Shown: positions 7,010 to 15,706, counted from the first letter of the stretch. The stretch: 37,392 bases of DNA from Galbitalea sp. SE-J8 (GCF_030345695.1 NZ_JAUASV010000027.1:1-37392); one strand, 5' to 3'. Notes: generated by a model not told the origin, from the letters alone. Program-made: numbers and translations.

Positions 7010-8319
7010 CGGGTGTCGAGCGCGCGACGAGCGTGGTTCCCGGCCGCGCGGCCGCTCTCGCCCTGTGCCGTCGGCTGGCACGCAGCCGGGTGGCGCTGTG
7101 GAGCGCGTTCGTGCTCGTGCAGCTCGGCTACGGGCTCGTCAACCTCACCTCGCCGAGCAACCCGATGGGCGACGTGCGCTACACCTACGCGCAGTGGGTG
7201 GATCAGGCGCTGCACGCGCACTACGTCGTCGGCATCGACGGCCCGTGGGTCTATCCGATCCTCGCGCTCGTGCCGATGGTGCTCGCCGCCGCGCTCGGCC
7301 CGGAGCTCTACCCGAGCACGTGGCTGAGCCTCGTGCTCGTGCTCGACCTCGTGGCGCTCGGCGCGCTCACCGGGTGGGGCCGGCCCGGGCGTCGCCTGGC
7401 GGGCGGCTGGTGGTGGACGCTGTTCCTCGCGCTCGTCGGCCCGATCGGCCTCGGCCGCATCGACGCGATCTCCGTGCCGCTCGTCATCGTCGGTCTCGTG
7501 CTCGTCGCCCGGCGCCCGGGGGTCGCGGCCGTGTTCGTCACGCTCGCCGCGTGGATCAAGGTGTGGCCGGCCGCGGTGCTCGTCGCGCTCGCCGTCGCGG
7601 CGCGCGAGCGTGCCGTGATCGTCCGCACCGCGCTCGTCACGAGCGGGGTCGTCGTGGTGCTGGCGCTCGCGTTCGGCTCGGGCCTCACCGTGTTCAGCTT
7701 CATCACGGAACAGACCGGTCGCGGACTGCAGATCGAGGCGCCGGTCAGCACGCCCTGGATGTGGCTCGCGGCGGCGCACGCGCCGGGCACCCTCGTCTAC
7801 TACGACACCGACATCCTGACCTTCCAGGTCTCGGGCGACGGAACGGATGTCGCGAGCGCGCTCACGACCCCCGCGATGGCGCTCGCCGTGATCGCGGTCG
7901 TGCTGCTCGCCGTTCGGGCGGTGCGCCGGGGCGCCGAGCCGGCGGCCGTCGTCCTCCTGCTGACGCTCGCGCTCGCGACCGCGCTCATCGCGTTCAACAA
8001 GGTCGCCTCGCCGCAGTACGTGACGTGGCTCGCGGTGCCGATCGCCGTCGCCGTCGCACTCGGCGGGGTCGCCGCCCGGTCGGTGCGCACGGGCGGCCCG
8101 ATCGTGCTCGCGATCGCGGCCCTCACGCAGCTCGTCTACCCGTACCTGTACGGCGACGTCGTCGGCGCCGAGCCTTCGATGATCGCCGTGCTCACCGCGC
8201 GCAACGCGCTGCTCGTCGCGCTGTTCGTGCTCACCGTCGTGCTCCTCGCGCGACTGCCCCGTGCCGCGACCGCGGTGACGGATACCGTGTCCGACCCCGA
8301 CAGGCTGCCCACCCCATGA
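7006..8319 (+). CDS. GT87/DUF2029-type polytopic membrane glycosyltransferase
   Basis: The product has 437 aa with about 10-12 hydrophobic helices. The pattern fits GT-C mannosyltransferases of the GT87 (PimE-like) family: a D-V-R-Y-T-Y-A-Q motif after the first helix (the loop that usually bears the catalytic Asp), LGRIDAISVPLVIVGLV, AAWIKVWPAAVL (conserved K-x-W-P), and NKVASPQYVTWLAVP near the C-terminus. Such enzymes transfer mannose from polyprenyl phosphate to cell-envelope glycolipids on the outer face of the membrane. GTG 7006 was chosen over the upstream TTG 6982 because GAGGGGG lies 8 nt upstream. It overlaps the next gene by ATGA. Acceptor and donor are unproven. Confidence 0.75.
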   Translation: MTGVERATSVVPGRAAALALCRRLARSRVALWSAFVLVQLGYGLVNLTSPSNPMGDVRYTYAQWVDQALHAHYVVGIDGPWVYPILALVPMVLAAALGPELYPSTWLSLVLVLDLVALGALTGWGRPGRRLAGGWWWTLFLALVGPIGLGRIDAISVPLVIVGLVLVARRPGVAAVFVTLAAWIKVWPAAVLVALAVAARERAVIVRTALVTSGVVVVLALAFGSGLTVFSFITEQTGRGLQIEAPVSTPWMWLAAAHAPGTLVYYDTDILTFQVSGDGTDVASALTTPAMALAVIAVVLLAVRAVRRGAEPAAVVLLLTLALATALIAFNKVASPQYVTWLAVPIAVAVALGGVAARSVRTGGPIVLAIAALTQLVYPYLYGDVVGAEPSMIAVLTARNALLVALFVLTVVLLARLPRAATAVTDTVSDPDRLPTP

Positions 8320-9539
8320 CCGTCCCGCTCTCGCCCGCCCGGGCCCGCCTCGCCCTGCTCGCCCTCGCCCTCGGCGGATTCGGCATCGGCTCGACCGAGT
8401 TCGTCGTGATGGGCCTGCTGCCCAACATCGCCTCCGACCTGCTCCCGGCGCTCGACGCGACCGATCACGACGCCGCCGTCGCCCAGACCGGCTGGCTCAT
8501 CTCGGCCTACGCGCTCGGGGTCGTGGTCGGAGCGCCCACGATCGCGGCGCTCGGCGCGCGCTTCCCGCGCAAGCGCCTCATCATCGTGCTGCTCGCCGCG
8601 CTGAGCCTCGCGACCGTGGCATCCGCGGTGCTGCCGACCTTCGGACTCGTGCTGCTCGCCCGCTTCGTCGCCGGACTGCCGCACGGCGCCTACTTCGGCA
8701 TCGCCTCGCTCGTGGCCGCGAGCATCCTCGGCGAGGGCGCCCGCGCCCGCGGCGTCGCGTTCGTGCTCTCCGGGCTCACGATCGCGAACGTCATCGGCGT
8801 GCCGAGCATCACCTACCTCGGTCAGGCGGCGGGCTGGCGGGTCGCCTACCTCGCGGTGGCCGCGATCTTCGCGCTCGCCTGCGTGCTCGTCGCGCTCCTC
8901 GTGCCGTTCCAGGCCGGCGACTCCGCGGCCACCTTCCGCCGCGAGCTGGGCGCGTTCCGCCGCGGTCAGGTCTGGCTCGCGGTGCTCATCGGCTCGATCG
9001 GGTTCGGCGGCTTCTTCGCGGTCTACAGCTACATCGCGGATGTCGTCCAGGGCGTCACGAAGCTCGACGCCTCGTTCACGCCCATCGTGCTCGTCGCGCT
9101 CGGCCTCGGCATGACGATCGGCAACATCATCGGCGGCCGCGCCGCCGACCGGCACGTCATGCGCACGGTGTTCGCGTCGTTCGGGGCGTTCGCCGTCGCG
9201 CTCACCGGATTCGCGCTCACCGCGCAGTGGTGGCCGACCCTGCTGCTGTTCGCCTTCCTCGTCGGCGCGGTCGGCTCGTCGCTCGGGCCCGCGGTGCAGA
9301 CCCGCCTGATGGATGTCGCGGGCGATTCCCAGACGCTCGCCGCGGCCCTCAACCACTCGGCGCTCAACATCGGCAACAGCCTCGGAGCATACCTCGGCGG
9401 CCTCGCGATCGCCGGCGGCCTCGGCTACACCGCGCCCGCGTGGGTCGGGCTCGCGCTGTGCGTGCCGGGCGCGGCCTTCGCGGTCGCGAGCTGGCGCGTG
9501 GAGCGCGCGAGCATCCGCTTCACCCCGCCGCTGCGCTGA
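8316..9539 (+). CDS. MFS transporter, DHA1 (AraJ/Cml-like) family
   Basis: The product has 407 aa with 12 predicted helices. The N-terminus FGIGSTEFVVMGLLPNIASDL is characteristic of the DHA1 subgroup holding AraJ, NepI and chloramphenicol-efflux proteins. Motif A-like GARFPRKRLI follows helix 2, FVAGLPHGAYFGIASLVAASIL forms helix 4, and GGRAADRH is the repeated motif A in the second half. ATG 8316 overlaps the glycosyltransferase stop (ATGA). It is likely an exporter of drugs, sugars or nucleosides; the substrate is not inferable. It converges on the response-regulator gene across 131 bp. Confidence 0.88.
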   Translation: MTVPLSPARARLALLALALGGFGIGSTEFVVMGLLPNIASDLLPALDATDHDAAVAQTGWLISAYALGVVVGAPTIAALGARFPRKRLIIVLLAALSLATVASAVLPTFGLVLLARFVAGLPHGAYFGIASLVAASILGEGARARGVAFVLSGLTIANVIGVPSITYLGQAAGWRVAYLAVAAIFALACVLVALLVPFQAGDSAATFRRELGAFRRGQVWLAVLIGSIGFGGFFAVYSYIADVVQGVTKLDASFTPIVLVALGLGMTIGNIIGGRAADRHVMRTVFASFGAFAVALTGFALTAQWWPTLLLFAFLVGAVGSSLGPAVQTRLMDVAGDSQTLAAALNHSALNIGNSLGAYLGGLAIAGGLGYTAPAWVGLALCVPGAAFAVASWRVERASIRFTPPLR

Positions 9540-9587
9540 CGCCCGGGACGCGGGAGTGGTCGCTCACGCGCGTGCGAACCTGCTGCC

Positions 9588-9607
9588 CGGTGGCCTCATG
9601 GCCGCCG
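9588..9607. terminator. small hairpin between convergent genes
   Basis: CGGTGGCC (9588-9595), loop TCAT, GGCCGCCG (9600-9607): an 8-bp stem with one wobble, no T-run. It is the only structure I see in the 131-bp gap between the MFS gene and the response-regulator gene. Weak terminator candidate. Confidence 0.3.
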
Positions 9608-9670
9608 ACCAGGATCACGAGCCGGTCGCCATCCGCGTCCGCCGCGCATCCGACCGCTCCGGGAATCCGA

Positions 9671-10336
9671 TCAGCTCCTCGGCGGCAGGTCGCTCTCGAT
9701 CAGGATGCCGTCCTCGATCGCCCGCTTGCGCAGCGCGACCTTCGTGCCGACGTCGAAGCCCGCGACGCGGTACTTCTCGCGGATGCGCTTGAGGTAGCTC
9801 TTCGCGGTCTCCTCGGAGATCGAGAGGTGGAACGCGACCGCCTTCACGGGCTCGCCGCCGCCGTACAGCGCCATCACGCGGCGCTCCTGCGCGCTGAGCT
9901 TGGGGGAGCCGCCGACCGTGCCCGCGTTGAGGGCGAGGTCGAGCTCGGCCGAGATGAAGCTCTCGCCGTTCCTCGCCGCGCGGATCGCCTCGACGATCAT
10001 CTCCGCGTCCTCGCTCTTCACGAGGTAGCCGAGCGCGCCGGCCGCGAGCGCCTCGCGCACGACGTTCGGCTCGGAGTAGGTGCTCATGAGCACGACCTTC
10101 ACGCCCGCCGACTTCAGCGTGGAGATCTTGAGCGAGACCGGGATGCTGTCCTTCAGATCGAGGTCGAGCAGCACGACGTCGACGGGGAAGTCGGGGCTCG
10201 TGAGCAGTTCGGGCCAGCTCGCGACCGCCACCACCATGTTGATGTCGTCGGCCGCGCGCCGGATCCACTCCGACAGCGCGCCCAGCAGCATCCGGTGGTC
10301 ATCCACCAGTGCGAGGCGGATGCGGTTGTCACTCAC
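9671..10336 (-). CDS. NarL/LuxR-type DNA-binding response regulator
   Basis: The product has 221 aa. The receiver domain (1-122) has the acidic pair Asp12/Asp13, phospho-acceptor Asp58 in VVLLDLDLKD, the switch Ser85/Thr86 and Lys107 in YLVKSEDA. The LuxR helix-turn-helix occupies about 146-205 (KLSAQERRVMALY, VAFHLSISEETAKSYLKRIREKY). GTG 10336 was chosen because it gives the receiver the usual short N-terminus and has GAGGA upstream; the frame is open farther upstream but carries no domain. It lies 31 nt downstream of the membrane-protein gene and is the last gene of the kinase operon, so it should be phosphorylated by the 389-aa kinase encoded at 12820-11651. Confidence 0.9.
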   Translation of the reverse strand: MSDNRIRLALVDDHRMLLGALSEWIRRAADDINMVVAVASWPELLTSPDFPVDVVLLDLDLKDSIPVSLKISTLKSAGVKVVLMSTYSEPNVVREALAAGALGYLVKSEDAEMIVEAIRAARNGESFISAELDLALNAGTVGGSPKLSAQERRVMALYGGGEPVKAVAFHLSISEETAKSYLKRIREKYRVAGFDVGTKVALRKRAIEDGILIESDLPPRS

Positions 10337-10367
10337 TCGGTCCTCGTTTCGTCGTGCGATCGGCGAG

Positions 10368-11654
10368 TCAGATCCGGGCGGGATTGGCCACGAGGCACTC
10401 GATCCGCACGCGGAGGGTCGACTTCTGCGTGCTGTCAGAGTATCGCCCGACCCGCCGCACGGAGTCCCACGTGGACGGGTCGACACGATTTCGCGGCACG
10501 CCGGCCGCCTCGAGCTCGATGGGCACGAGCAGCAGCTGCGGATCGGCGGATGCCCCGGGCGCGATCGGCCCGATCGTCACGGACAGCGAGGTCGACTCGA
10601 TCGGCCGGGTGCCGTCGCTCGCGAGCGCCCAGATGGCGCCGAGCAGCCCGTCGCGCTGGCCCGGGTCGAGCAGTCCCGCGAGCCCGCCGCGATCGTCGAC
10701 GCTCACGGCGCGGCCGAGGAGCTCCGACTCCGAGATCGCGTGGTACAGCCAGGTCTCGCGCCGGCCCTCGATGAGGTGCAGGCGCAGCTCGGTCGCGAGC
10801 GTCGCGGCGACCGAGGCGGTCTTCGGGTCGAGCGGCAGCGGCGTGCGGCCCTGGGCGACGGAGTCGAGCAGGTCCTCGGCGGCGAGGTCGAGGCGCGCGA
10901 GCTCCTCCGAGGCGAGCATGCCGACGGCGAACCGGGGCGCCGAGACGGTGCTCTGCACGAGCGCGCGGTCGAGCTCCACCTGCACGAGCCGGCGGAAGCC
11001 GCGGATGGCGACCGCCGCGATCACGACCGGCAGCACCGCGAACCCGAGCGAGGTGATCTGCGGCGCGATCGCCTCCTGGAGGGCGCTCGCGGCGCCCGCA
11101 GCGCCGACCCCCTCGGGCGCGCTCGCGACCGCCGCGGCGGTCGTGAACCCCATGGCGATCGCGATGACCGCACCGAACGCGGACGCCGCGGCGATGAGCT
11201 GCCCGACCGGTCGCAGGGTCACGAACAGGGTGATCGACATCGTCGCGGTGAGCGCCGCCGTCGCGTGCCGGCCCACGTCGTGCAGCGGCCACACGGCGGC
11301 GAGGTCGAGCGCGACCGCGATCGCCGCGAGGGCGAGGAAGACCCCGAACATCCAGCCCGGGAACGGGTCGCCGAGGAGCCGGGTCGCCAGGAAGCCGCCG
11401 GCGAGGGCGACCGCGAGCACGATCCACGCGGCGAGCGCGAGACCGGGGGCCGGGTACAGCGTCCACTGGCCGACGAACCAGCTCAACCCGTAGAGGGCAC
11501 GGATGCCGACGACGAGCGCGGCGCCGATGGCGATGAACGTCGTGCCGAGATTCTGCCGGTTCGGGCCGACGGTGCGCTCGACCTTCGCGGCGAGCGCCCG
11601 CCGCCCGCCGACGAGCACGTCGAGGGTGCGCTCCTCGGGCTCGACGGCGGTCAT
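10368..11654 (-). CDS. polytopic membrane protein of the kinase operon, function unknown
   Basis: The product has 428 aa. A short hydrophilic N-terminus (about 35 aa) precedes 6-7 hydrophobic segments (about 36-235), and then about 190 mostly soluble residues that include LASEELARLDLAAEDLLDSV and end in a Ser/Arg-rich tail. I recognise no catalytic motif. ATG 11654 overlaps the histidine kinase stop by 4 nt, and the response regulator follows 31 nt later, so the protein is expected to be made in step with the two-component pair. By position it could be an accessory sensor, a regulator of kinase activity or the target being sensed. This is inferred from position only. Confidence 0.8.
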   Translation of the reverse strand: MTAVEPEERTLDVLVGGRRALAAKVERTVGPNRQNLGTTFIAIGAALVVGIRALYGLSWFVGQWTLYPAPGLALAAWIVLAVALAGGFLATRLLGDPFPGWMFGVFLALAAIAVALDLAAVWPLHDVGRHATAALTATMSITLFVTLRPVGQLIAAASAFGAVIAIAMGFTTAAAVASAPEGVGAAGAASALQEAIAPQITSLGFAVLPVVIAAVAIRGFRRLVQVELDRALVQSTVSAPRFAVGMLASEELARLDLAAEDLLDSVAQGRTPLPLDPKTASVAATLATELRLHLIEGRRETWLYHAISESELLGRAVSVDDRGGLAGLLDPGQRDGLLGAIWALASDGTRPIESTSLSVTIGPIAPGASADPQLLLVPIELEAAGVPRNRVDPSTWDSVRRVGRYSDSTQKSTLRVRIECLVANPARI

Positions 11655-12820
11655 CGCGGCACCTCCAGCACGACGGTCGTGCCCGAGCCCGGCGCCGAGA
11701 ACAGCCGGGCCCGTCCGCCGACCTCCTGGAGGCGGCCGACCACCGACTCCTTGAAGCCGAGGCGCGCCTGGTCGACGTCGTCCAGGCTGAAGCCGACCCC
11801 GGCATCCGTCACCATCGCGCGCACCGTCGTCGCGTCGTCGACGATCGTCACGTGCGCCTCGGTGACGCCCGAGTGCCGGCGCACGTTCTCCAGGCACTCG
11901 GCGAGCGCGAGCAGGAACGCGTCGAGCACGTGGCTCGGCAGCAGCACCTGGCCGGTGCCGTGCCAGCTGACGTCGAGCCCCATCCGGCCGAAGCGCTGCT
12001 TGACCGACTGCAGCGTCGTGCCGAGCTCGGTCTCGTCCACCGGGCTCTGCTTCACGTCGCTGCCGCCGTAGCTCTGCGGCGTCGGGCTCTGCCCGAGGCG
12101 CAGCTGGCGCAGCAGCTGGGCGTCGTCCGCCGCCTGGTCGCGCAGCGCGGCCGCGTTGACGCCGACGCCGGAGTGGGCGAGCAGGGTGAGCGTCGCGAGC
12201 ACGGTGTCGTGCAGCAGCCGGGCGCCCTGGCGGCGCTGCGCCTCGATCTCGCTCGCCTGGCGCTCGGCGCGGTGCGCGCGGCCGATGCTCGCGATGCGCC
12301 GGGCCGCCTGCGGCACGCTCGCGCTGATCCAGATGCCGACGATCGCGGGGAGGGTCCAGCCGAGGGCGAGCAGCGCGGCCGTCGCGAACGGGTTCTGTCG
12401 CGTCGCCGTCGCCGACAGCGAGACGCCGCAGACGATGACGCAGCTCGCGACGAGCACGGCGACGCGGCGGCCCGTCGTCGTGAGCGTCACCGCGGTGGAG
12501 GCGACGGATGCCGCGGCGAGCTGCGTGATCGCGGAGAACGCCGACTGCGTCAGCGGGCCGCCCGCGCCGAAGCCGAGCAGGAAGATCAGGGCGAGACCGG
12601 TGGCGACGATGACGAGCACCCACATCGGCTCGCGGGACAGGCCGATGCGCCACTGGGCCACCGCGAGCACCGCGTAGAGCGGCAGGGCGACCACGAGGAT
12701 CGTGGCCGGCACCGCGCCCGGCACGAGCAGGCACAGCACAGAGACCCCGGTGAAGCTCAGTCCGTAGACCCGGGCGATGCGCTGCAGCAGGCGATCCCGC
12801 TCCTTCGCGATCTGCTCCAT
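11651..12820 (-). CDS. membrane sensor histidine kinase, DesK/NarX-like HisKA_3 class
   Basis: The product has 389 aa. About six hydrophobic segments lie between residues 20 and 170 with almost no extracytoplasmic domain, followed by a coiled linker (RAHRAERQASEIEAQRRQGA). The phospho-acceptor motif is LLHDTVLATL with His204-Asp205, the H-D pair typical of HPK7/DesK kinases. The HATPase_c domain shows the N box ENVRRHSG (311-318), G1 DAGVGF (339-344) and GSGTTV (378-383). ATG 12820 precedes a charged N-terminus; longer frames upstream are non-coding. It is the first gene of a three-gene operon with the membrane protein and the LuxR-type regulator. The intramembrane-type sensor suggests detection of membrane or envelope state (inference). 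Confidence 0.88.
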   Translation of the reverse strand: MEQIAKERDRLLQRIARVYGLSFTGVSVLCLLVPGAVPATILVVALPLYAVLAVAQWRIGLSREPMWVLVIVATGLALIFLLGFGAGGPLTQSAFSAITQLAAASVASTAVTLTTTGRRVAVLVASCVIVCGVSLSATATRQNPFATAALLALGWTLPAIVGIWISASVPQAARRIASIGRAHRAERQASEIEAQRRQGARLLHDTVLATLTLLAHSGVGVNAAALRDQAADDAQLLRQLRLGQSPTPQSYGGSDVKQSPVDETELGTTLQSVKQRFGRMGLDVSWHGTGQVLLPSHVLDAFLLALAECLENVRRHSGVTEAHVTIVDDATTVRAMVTDAGVGFSLDDVDQARLGFKESVVGRLQEVGGRARLFSAPGSGTTVVLEVPR

Positions 12821-12860
12821 GACTCCCGTTCGACCCGGCGGTCCCGCTCGCGGACGCGAT

Positions 12861-12900
12861 CCGGGCACCCCCAGTGTGCCACCACAAATGGGGGTCCGGC
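12861..12900 (-). promoter_or_regulatory. inverted repeat upstream of the kinase operon
   Basis: ACCCCCA (12867-12873) and TGGGGGT (12889-12895) form perfect 7-bp arms around a 15-nt spacer, extended on both sides by CCGG. It sits about 47-80 nt upstream of the kinase ATG, where an operator would be expected. No factor is identifiable. It could instead be an RNA hairpin in the leader. Confidence 0.4.
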
Positions 12901-13010
12901 AGCCGCGATCGGGGCACAACCTCCGGGGTACAGTCGAGCCCAGAGGGGTGCGCACGAGCTGCGCCGCCACACGTCGGACCATGGCCCGGACCGGTCCGAC
13001 CCGGGGGATA

Positions 13011-13041
13011 GACGGGGCCGCATCGGCGATGCGGCCCCGTC
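13011..13041 (-). terminator. metX: strong hairpin after metX
   Basis: Perfect 14-bp inverted repeat GACGGGGCCGCATC / GATGCGGCCCCGTC with a 3-nt loop, beginning 7 nt after the metX stop. No T-run follows, as is usual in high-GC actinobacteria. It separates metX from the kinase operon. Confidence 0.75.
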
Positions 13042-13047
13042 CTCGCC

Positions 13048-14253
13048 TCAGCTCTCCAGCAGCGAGCGGATGTGCTCGCCCACGACCCCGTGCTCGATGA
13101 GGAACGCGTCGTGCCCGAACGGCGACGACACCACGACGGGCGCGTCGCCGGACACGAGCGTGCGGATGCCGCGGGCGATCTCCACCTGGTCGTCGAGCGG
13201 GAACAGCCGATCGGTGTCGACGCCGAGCACGAGCGTCCGCGCCGTGACCCGCGCGAGCGCCGCGGGGATGCCGCCGCGGTCGCGTCCGACGTCGTGCGAG
13301 TTCATCGCCTCCACGAGGGTGAGGTAGCTGTTGGCGTCGAACCGGCGGGTGAACTTGTTGCCGTGGAAGTCGAGGTAGCTCTCCACCGCGTACTTGCCGC
13401 CGCCGCCGAGCGGGTCCGCGCCGCTCTGCCACGAGCGCGCGAACCGCTCGTTGAGCTCGTCGGGGGAGCGGTAGTTGAGCAGCGCCATGCGCCGGGCGAG
13501 GGCGAGCCCGCGGTACGGGCCCTCCCCATCCGCCTGCTCGTAGTAGTCGCCGCCGTGGAACGCGGCGTCGGTGCGTACGGCGTCGAGCTGCACCGAGTTG
13601 AGCGCGATCTGGTCGGCGTCCGAGCGCGCCGGTGCGCACAGCACGGCGACGCGCTCGAGCCGGTCGGGCTGGCCGACCGCCCACTCGAGCGCGTGCATGC
13701 CGCCCATCGAGCCGCCGATGACGGCCGCGAACCGCGGGATGCCGAGCCGGTCGGCGAACGCGAGCTGGGCGGCCACCTGGTCGCGGATGGTGAGGAACGG
13801 GAAGCGCGATCCCCATTCGGTGCCGTCGGGTGCCGTCGACGCGGGGCCCGTGCTGCCCTGGCATCCGCCCAGCATGTTGGGCGCGACGACGAACCAGCGG
13901 TCGGTGTCGATCGCCTTGCCCGCGCCGACCACGCCGTTCCACCAGCCGGCGGTGGGATGCCCGTGGCCGGGTCCGCCGACGACGTGGCTGTCGCCGGTGA
14001 GCGCGTGCAGCACGAGCACGGCGTTGTCGCGCGCCTCGTTGAGCCGGCCCCAGGTCTCGTACGCGATGCGCACCGCCGGCAGCGCCGCCCCGCGCTCGAG
14101 CTCGAGGCGGCCGATCGACAGGAACCGGCGCTGGCCGGGATCGTCGCCCTCCCGCCAGGCGCCGGTGGCCGGAGGCTTGCCGAGGAGAGAGCGCGCGTTC
14201 GCCTCCGTGATGAAGGCCGACGGCACCGTGTCCTCGGGTGTCTGCCAGTCCAT
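13048..14253 (-). CDS. metX: homoserine O-acetyltransferase
   Basis: The product has 401 aa with the alpha/beta-hydrolase fold of MetX. It acetylates L-homoserine with acetyl-CoA to O-acetylhomoserine, the substrate of the adjacent metY product. Visible blocks are YETWGRLNEARDNAVLVLHALTGDSHV (65-91), the oxyanion/recognition stretch GGCQGSTGPAS (129-139), the nucleophile elbow GGSMGGMHALEW (180-191, Ser182), the Asp region VDTDRLFP (Asp346/348) and FGHDAFLIEH with His381. GSTGPAS is typical of acetyl- rather than succinyl-transferases. ATG 14253 has a GATACT -10 9 nt upstream. It lies 89 nt downstream of metY, separated by a terminator hairpin, so it probably has its own promoter. Confidence 0.94.
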   Translation of the reverse strand: MDWQTPEDTVPSAFITEANARSLLGKPPATGAWREGDDPGQRRFLSIGRLELERGAALPAVRIAYETWGRLNEARDNAVLVLHALTGDSHVVGGPGHGHPTAGWWNGVVGAGKAIDTDRWFVVAPNMLGGCQGSTGPASTAPDGTEWGSRFPFLTIRDQVAAQLAFADRLGIPRFAAVIGGSMGGMHALEWAVGQPDRLERVAVLCAPARSDADQIALNSVQLDAVRTDAAFHGGDYYEQADGEGPYRGLALARRMALLNYRSPDELNERFARSWQSGADPLGGGGKYAVESYLDFHGNKFTRRFDANSYLTLVEAMNSHDVGRDRGGIPAALARVTARTLVLGVDTDRLFPLDDQVEIARGIRTLVSGDAPVVVSSPFGHDAFLIEHGVVGEHIRSLLES

Positions 14254-14262
14254 GGTCCTGCC

Positions 14263-14268
14263 AGTATC
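14263..14268 (-). promoter_or_regulatory. metX: near-leaderless -10 (GATACT) of metX
   Basis: GATACT on the minus strand with a 9-nt gap to the metX ATG. GTAACA lies 16 nt farther upstream as a possible -35. Confidence 0.4.
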
Positions 14269-14297
14269 GGGCCGGGGCGCGGACTGTTACGCGCGCC

Positions 14298-14325
14298 GCC
14301 GGGCCGCCGCCGGTGGCGGCCCGGC
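14298..14325 (-). terminator. metY: hairpin after metY
   Basis: Perfect 11-bp arms GCCGGGCCGCC (14298-14308) and GGCGGCCCGGC (14315-14325), loop GCCGGT, 18 nt past the metY stop. An alternative stem (CGCCGCCGGG with CCCGGCGGCG, 14294-14337) overlaps it, so two structures are possible. Confidence 0.65.
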
Positions 14326-14342
14326 GACCCGGCGGCGTCGGG

Positions 14343-15662
14343 TCAGGCGGTCGCTGCCGCAGCCGCGGAGGCAGCGCGGGCGGCGTCGAACCCGGCCTGC
14401 AGGTCGGCCTTGAGGTCGTCGACGTTCTCGATGCCCACCGAGAGCCGCACGAGTCCGGGCGTGACGCCGGTCGTGAGCTGCTGCTCGGGCGTGAGCTGCG
14501 AGTGCGTCGTCGAGGCCGGGTGGATGATGAGGCTGCGCACGTCGCCGATGTTGGCGAGGTGCGAGAACAGCGACACGTTCTCGACGAGCGCCTTGCCCGC
14601 GCCGACGCCGCCCTTGAGCTCGAACGAGAGCACGGCGCCGACGCCCTTCGGCGCGTACCGGTTCGCCGCGGCGTACCACGGGCTCGACGGGAGGCCGGAG
14701 TAGTTGACCGAGGCGACATCCGGGTGGTTCTCGAGCCACTCGGCGATCTCCTGCGCGTTCTGCGTGTGGCGCTCGATGCGCAGCGAGAGCGTCTCGATGC
14801 CCTGCAGCACGCTGAACGCGCTGTCGGGCGAGAGCGCCGCGCCGGTGTCGCGCAGCAGCTGCACGCGCGCCTTGATGACGTAGGCGATCGCGTCGCCGAG
14901 CACGGTCGTGTAGCTCGCGCCGTGGTACGACGGGTCGGGCTCGGTGAGCCCAGGGAACGCGTCGACGTGCTCGCTCCACGCGAATCGGCCGCCGTCGACG
15001 ATCGCGCCCGCGATGACCGTGCCGTGGCCGCCGAGGAACTTCGTCGCGGAGTGCACGACGATGTCGGCGCCGAACTCGAACGGGCGGATGAGGTAGGGCG
15101 TCGCGATCGTGTTGTCGACGATGAGCGGGATCGCGTTCTCGTGCGCGATGCCCGCGACCTTCTCGATGTCGAGCACGTTGATGCGCGGGTTGCCGATCGT
15201 CTCGGCGAAGAACAGCTTCGTGTTCGGGCGCACCGCACGCGCCCACTCGTCGGCGTCGTCCTGGTCCTCGACGAACGTGACCTCGATGCCGAGCTTCGCG
15301 AGCGTGTACTTGAACAGGTTGTAGGTGCCGCCGTAGATCGACGACGACGACACGATGTGGTCGCCGCTGCCGGCGATGTTGAGCACGGCGTACGTGATGG
15401 CGGAGGAGCCGGAGGCCGTGGCGAGGGCTGCGGTGCCGCCCTCGAGTGCGGCGATGCGCTGCTCGAGCACGTCGGTCGTCGGGTTCATCAGCCGGGTGTA
15501 GATGTTGCCGAACTCGGCGAGCGCGAACAGGTTGGCCGCGTGCTCGGTCGAGTCGAAGACGTACGACGTCGTCTTGTAGATCGGGGTCGCGCGCGCGTGG
15601 GTGGTGGGGTCGGGCGCAGCTCCCGCGTGCACCTGCTGGGTCTCGAACTTCCAGTCGCTCAT
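14343..15662 (-). CDS. metY: O-acetylhomoserine sulfhydrylase (PLP-dependent)
   Basis: The product has 439 aa. It is a Cys/Met-metabolism PLP enzyme that converts O-acetylhomoserine plus sulfide to homocysteine. Motifs are ETQQVHAG at the N-terminus, YTRLMNPT (55-62), [11 protein letters not shown] (84-94), ETIGNPR (154-160), [12 protein letters not shown] (183-194) and the PLP lysine Lys208 in [12 protein letters not shown]. The length and the inserted loop after FVEDQDD fit MetY rather than the shorter MetB/MetC. ATG 15662 was chosen because a GAGAGAG Shine-Dalgarno lies just upstream and [12 protein letters not shown] is the family N-terminus; the open frame upstream runs through the promoter. 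It forms the direct-sulfhydrylation route together with metX. Confidence 0.94.
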   Translation of the reverse strand: MSDWKFETQQVHAGAAPDPTTHARATPIYKTTSYVFDSTEHAANLFALAEFGNIYTRLMNPTTDVLEQRIAALEGGTAALATASGSSAITYAVLNIAGSGDHIVSSSSIYGGTYNLFKYTLAKLGIEVTFVEDQDDADEWARAVRPNTKLFFAETIGNPRINVLDIEKVAGIAHENAIPLIVDNTIATPYLIRPFEFGADIVVHSATKFLGGHGTVIAGAIVDGGRFAWSEHVDAFPGLTEPDPSYHGASYTTVLGDAIAYVIKARVQLLRDTGAALSPDSAFSVLQGIETLSLRIERHTQNAQEIAEWLENHPDVASVNYSGLPSSPWYAAANRYAPKGVGAVLSFELKGGVGAGKALVENVSLFSHLANIGDVRSLIIHPASTTHSQLTPEQQLTTGVTPGLVRLSVGIENVDDLKADLQAGFDAARAASAAAAATA

Positions 15663-15678
15663 GGGGGCTCTCTCTCGT

Positions 15679-15705
15679 GGGGGCGGCGGCGTCTCTGCCG
15701 CCCCC
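15679..15705 (-). promoter_or_regulatory. GC inverted repeat next to the metY start site
   Basis: GGGGGCGGC (15679-15687) and GCCGCCCCC (15697-15705) form perfect 9-bp arms. The repeat overlaps the predicted transcription start, so it could be an operator or a leader hairpin. I do not see a known sulfur-regulator motif in it. Confidence 0.4.
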
Positions 15706-15706
15706 G

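Noticed and set aside
8136-9356. A 406-codon Arg/Asp/Glu-rich minus-strand frame opposite the MFS gene
   Set aside because: Its extreme charged composition is the reverse complement of hydrophobic helices. The plus-strand MFS motifs are unmistakable.
9540-9670. Short minus-strand peptide reading VILVGGHEATGQQ...
   Set aside because: It has only a GTG inside a 131-bp convergent gap, no Shine-Dalgarno or -10, and no start farther upstream. Too weak to call a gene or gene remnant.
12938-13080. A plus-strand reading after TACAGT (12919-12924)
   Set aside because: The gap to the first GTG is 13 nt, the reading crosses the metX terminator and runs antisense into metX without recognisable features.
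11651-15238. A 1195-codon open frame on the minus strand spanning metY, metX and the kinase gene
   Set aside because: Only its last 389 codons are a real protein (the kinase). The rest is an Arg/Ser-rich antisense or out-of-frame reading of metX and metY, typical of long spurious frames in GC-rich DNA.
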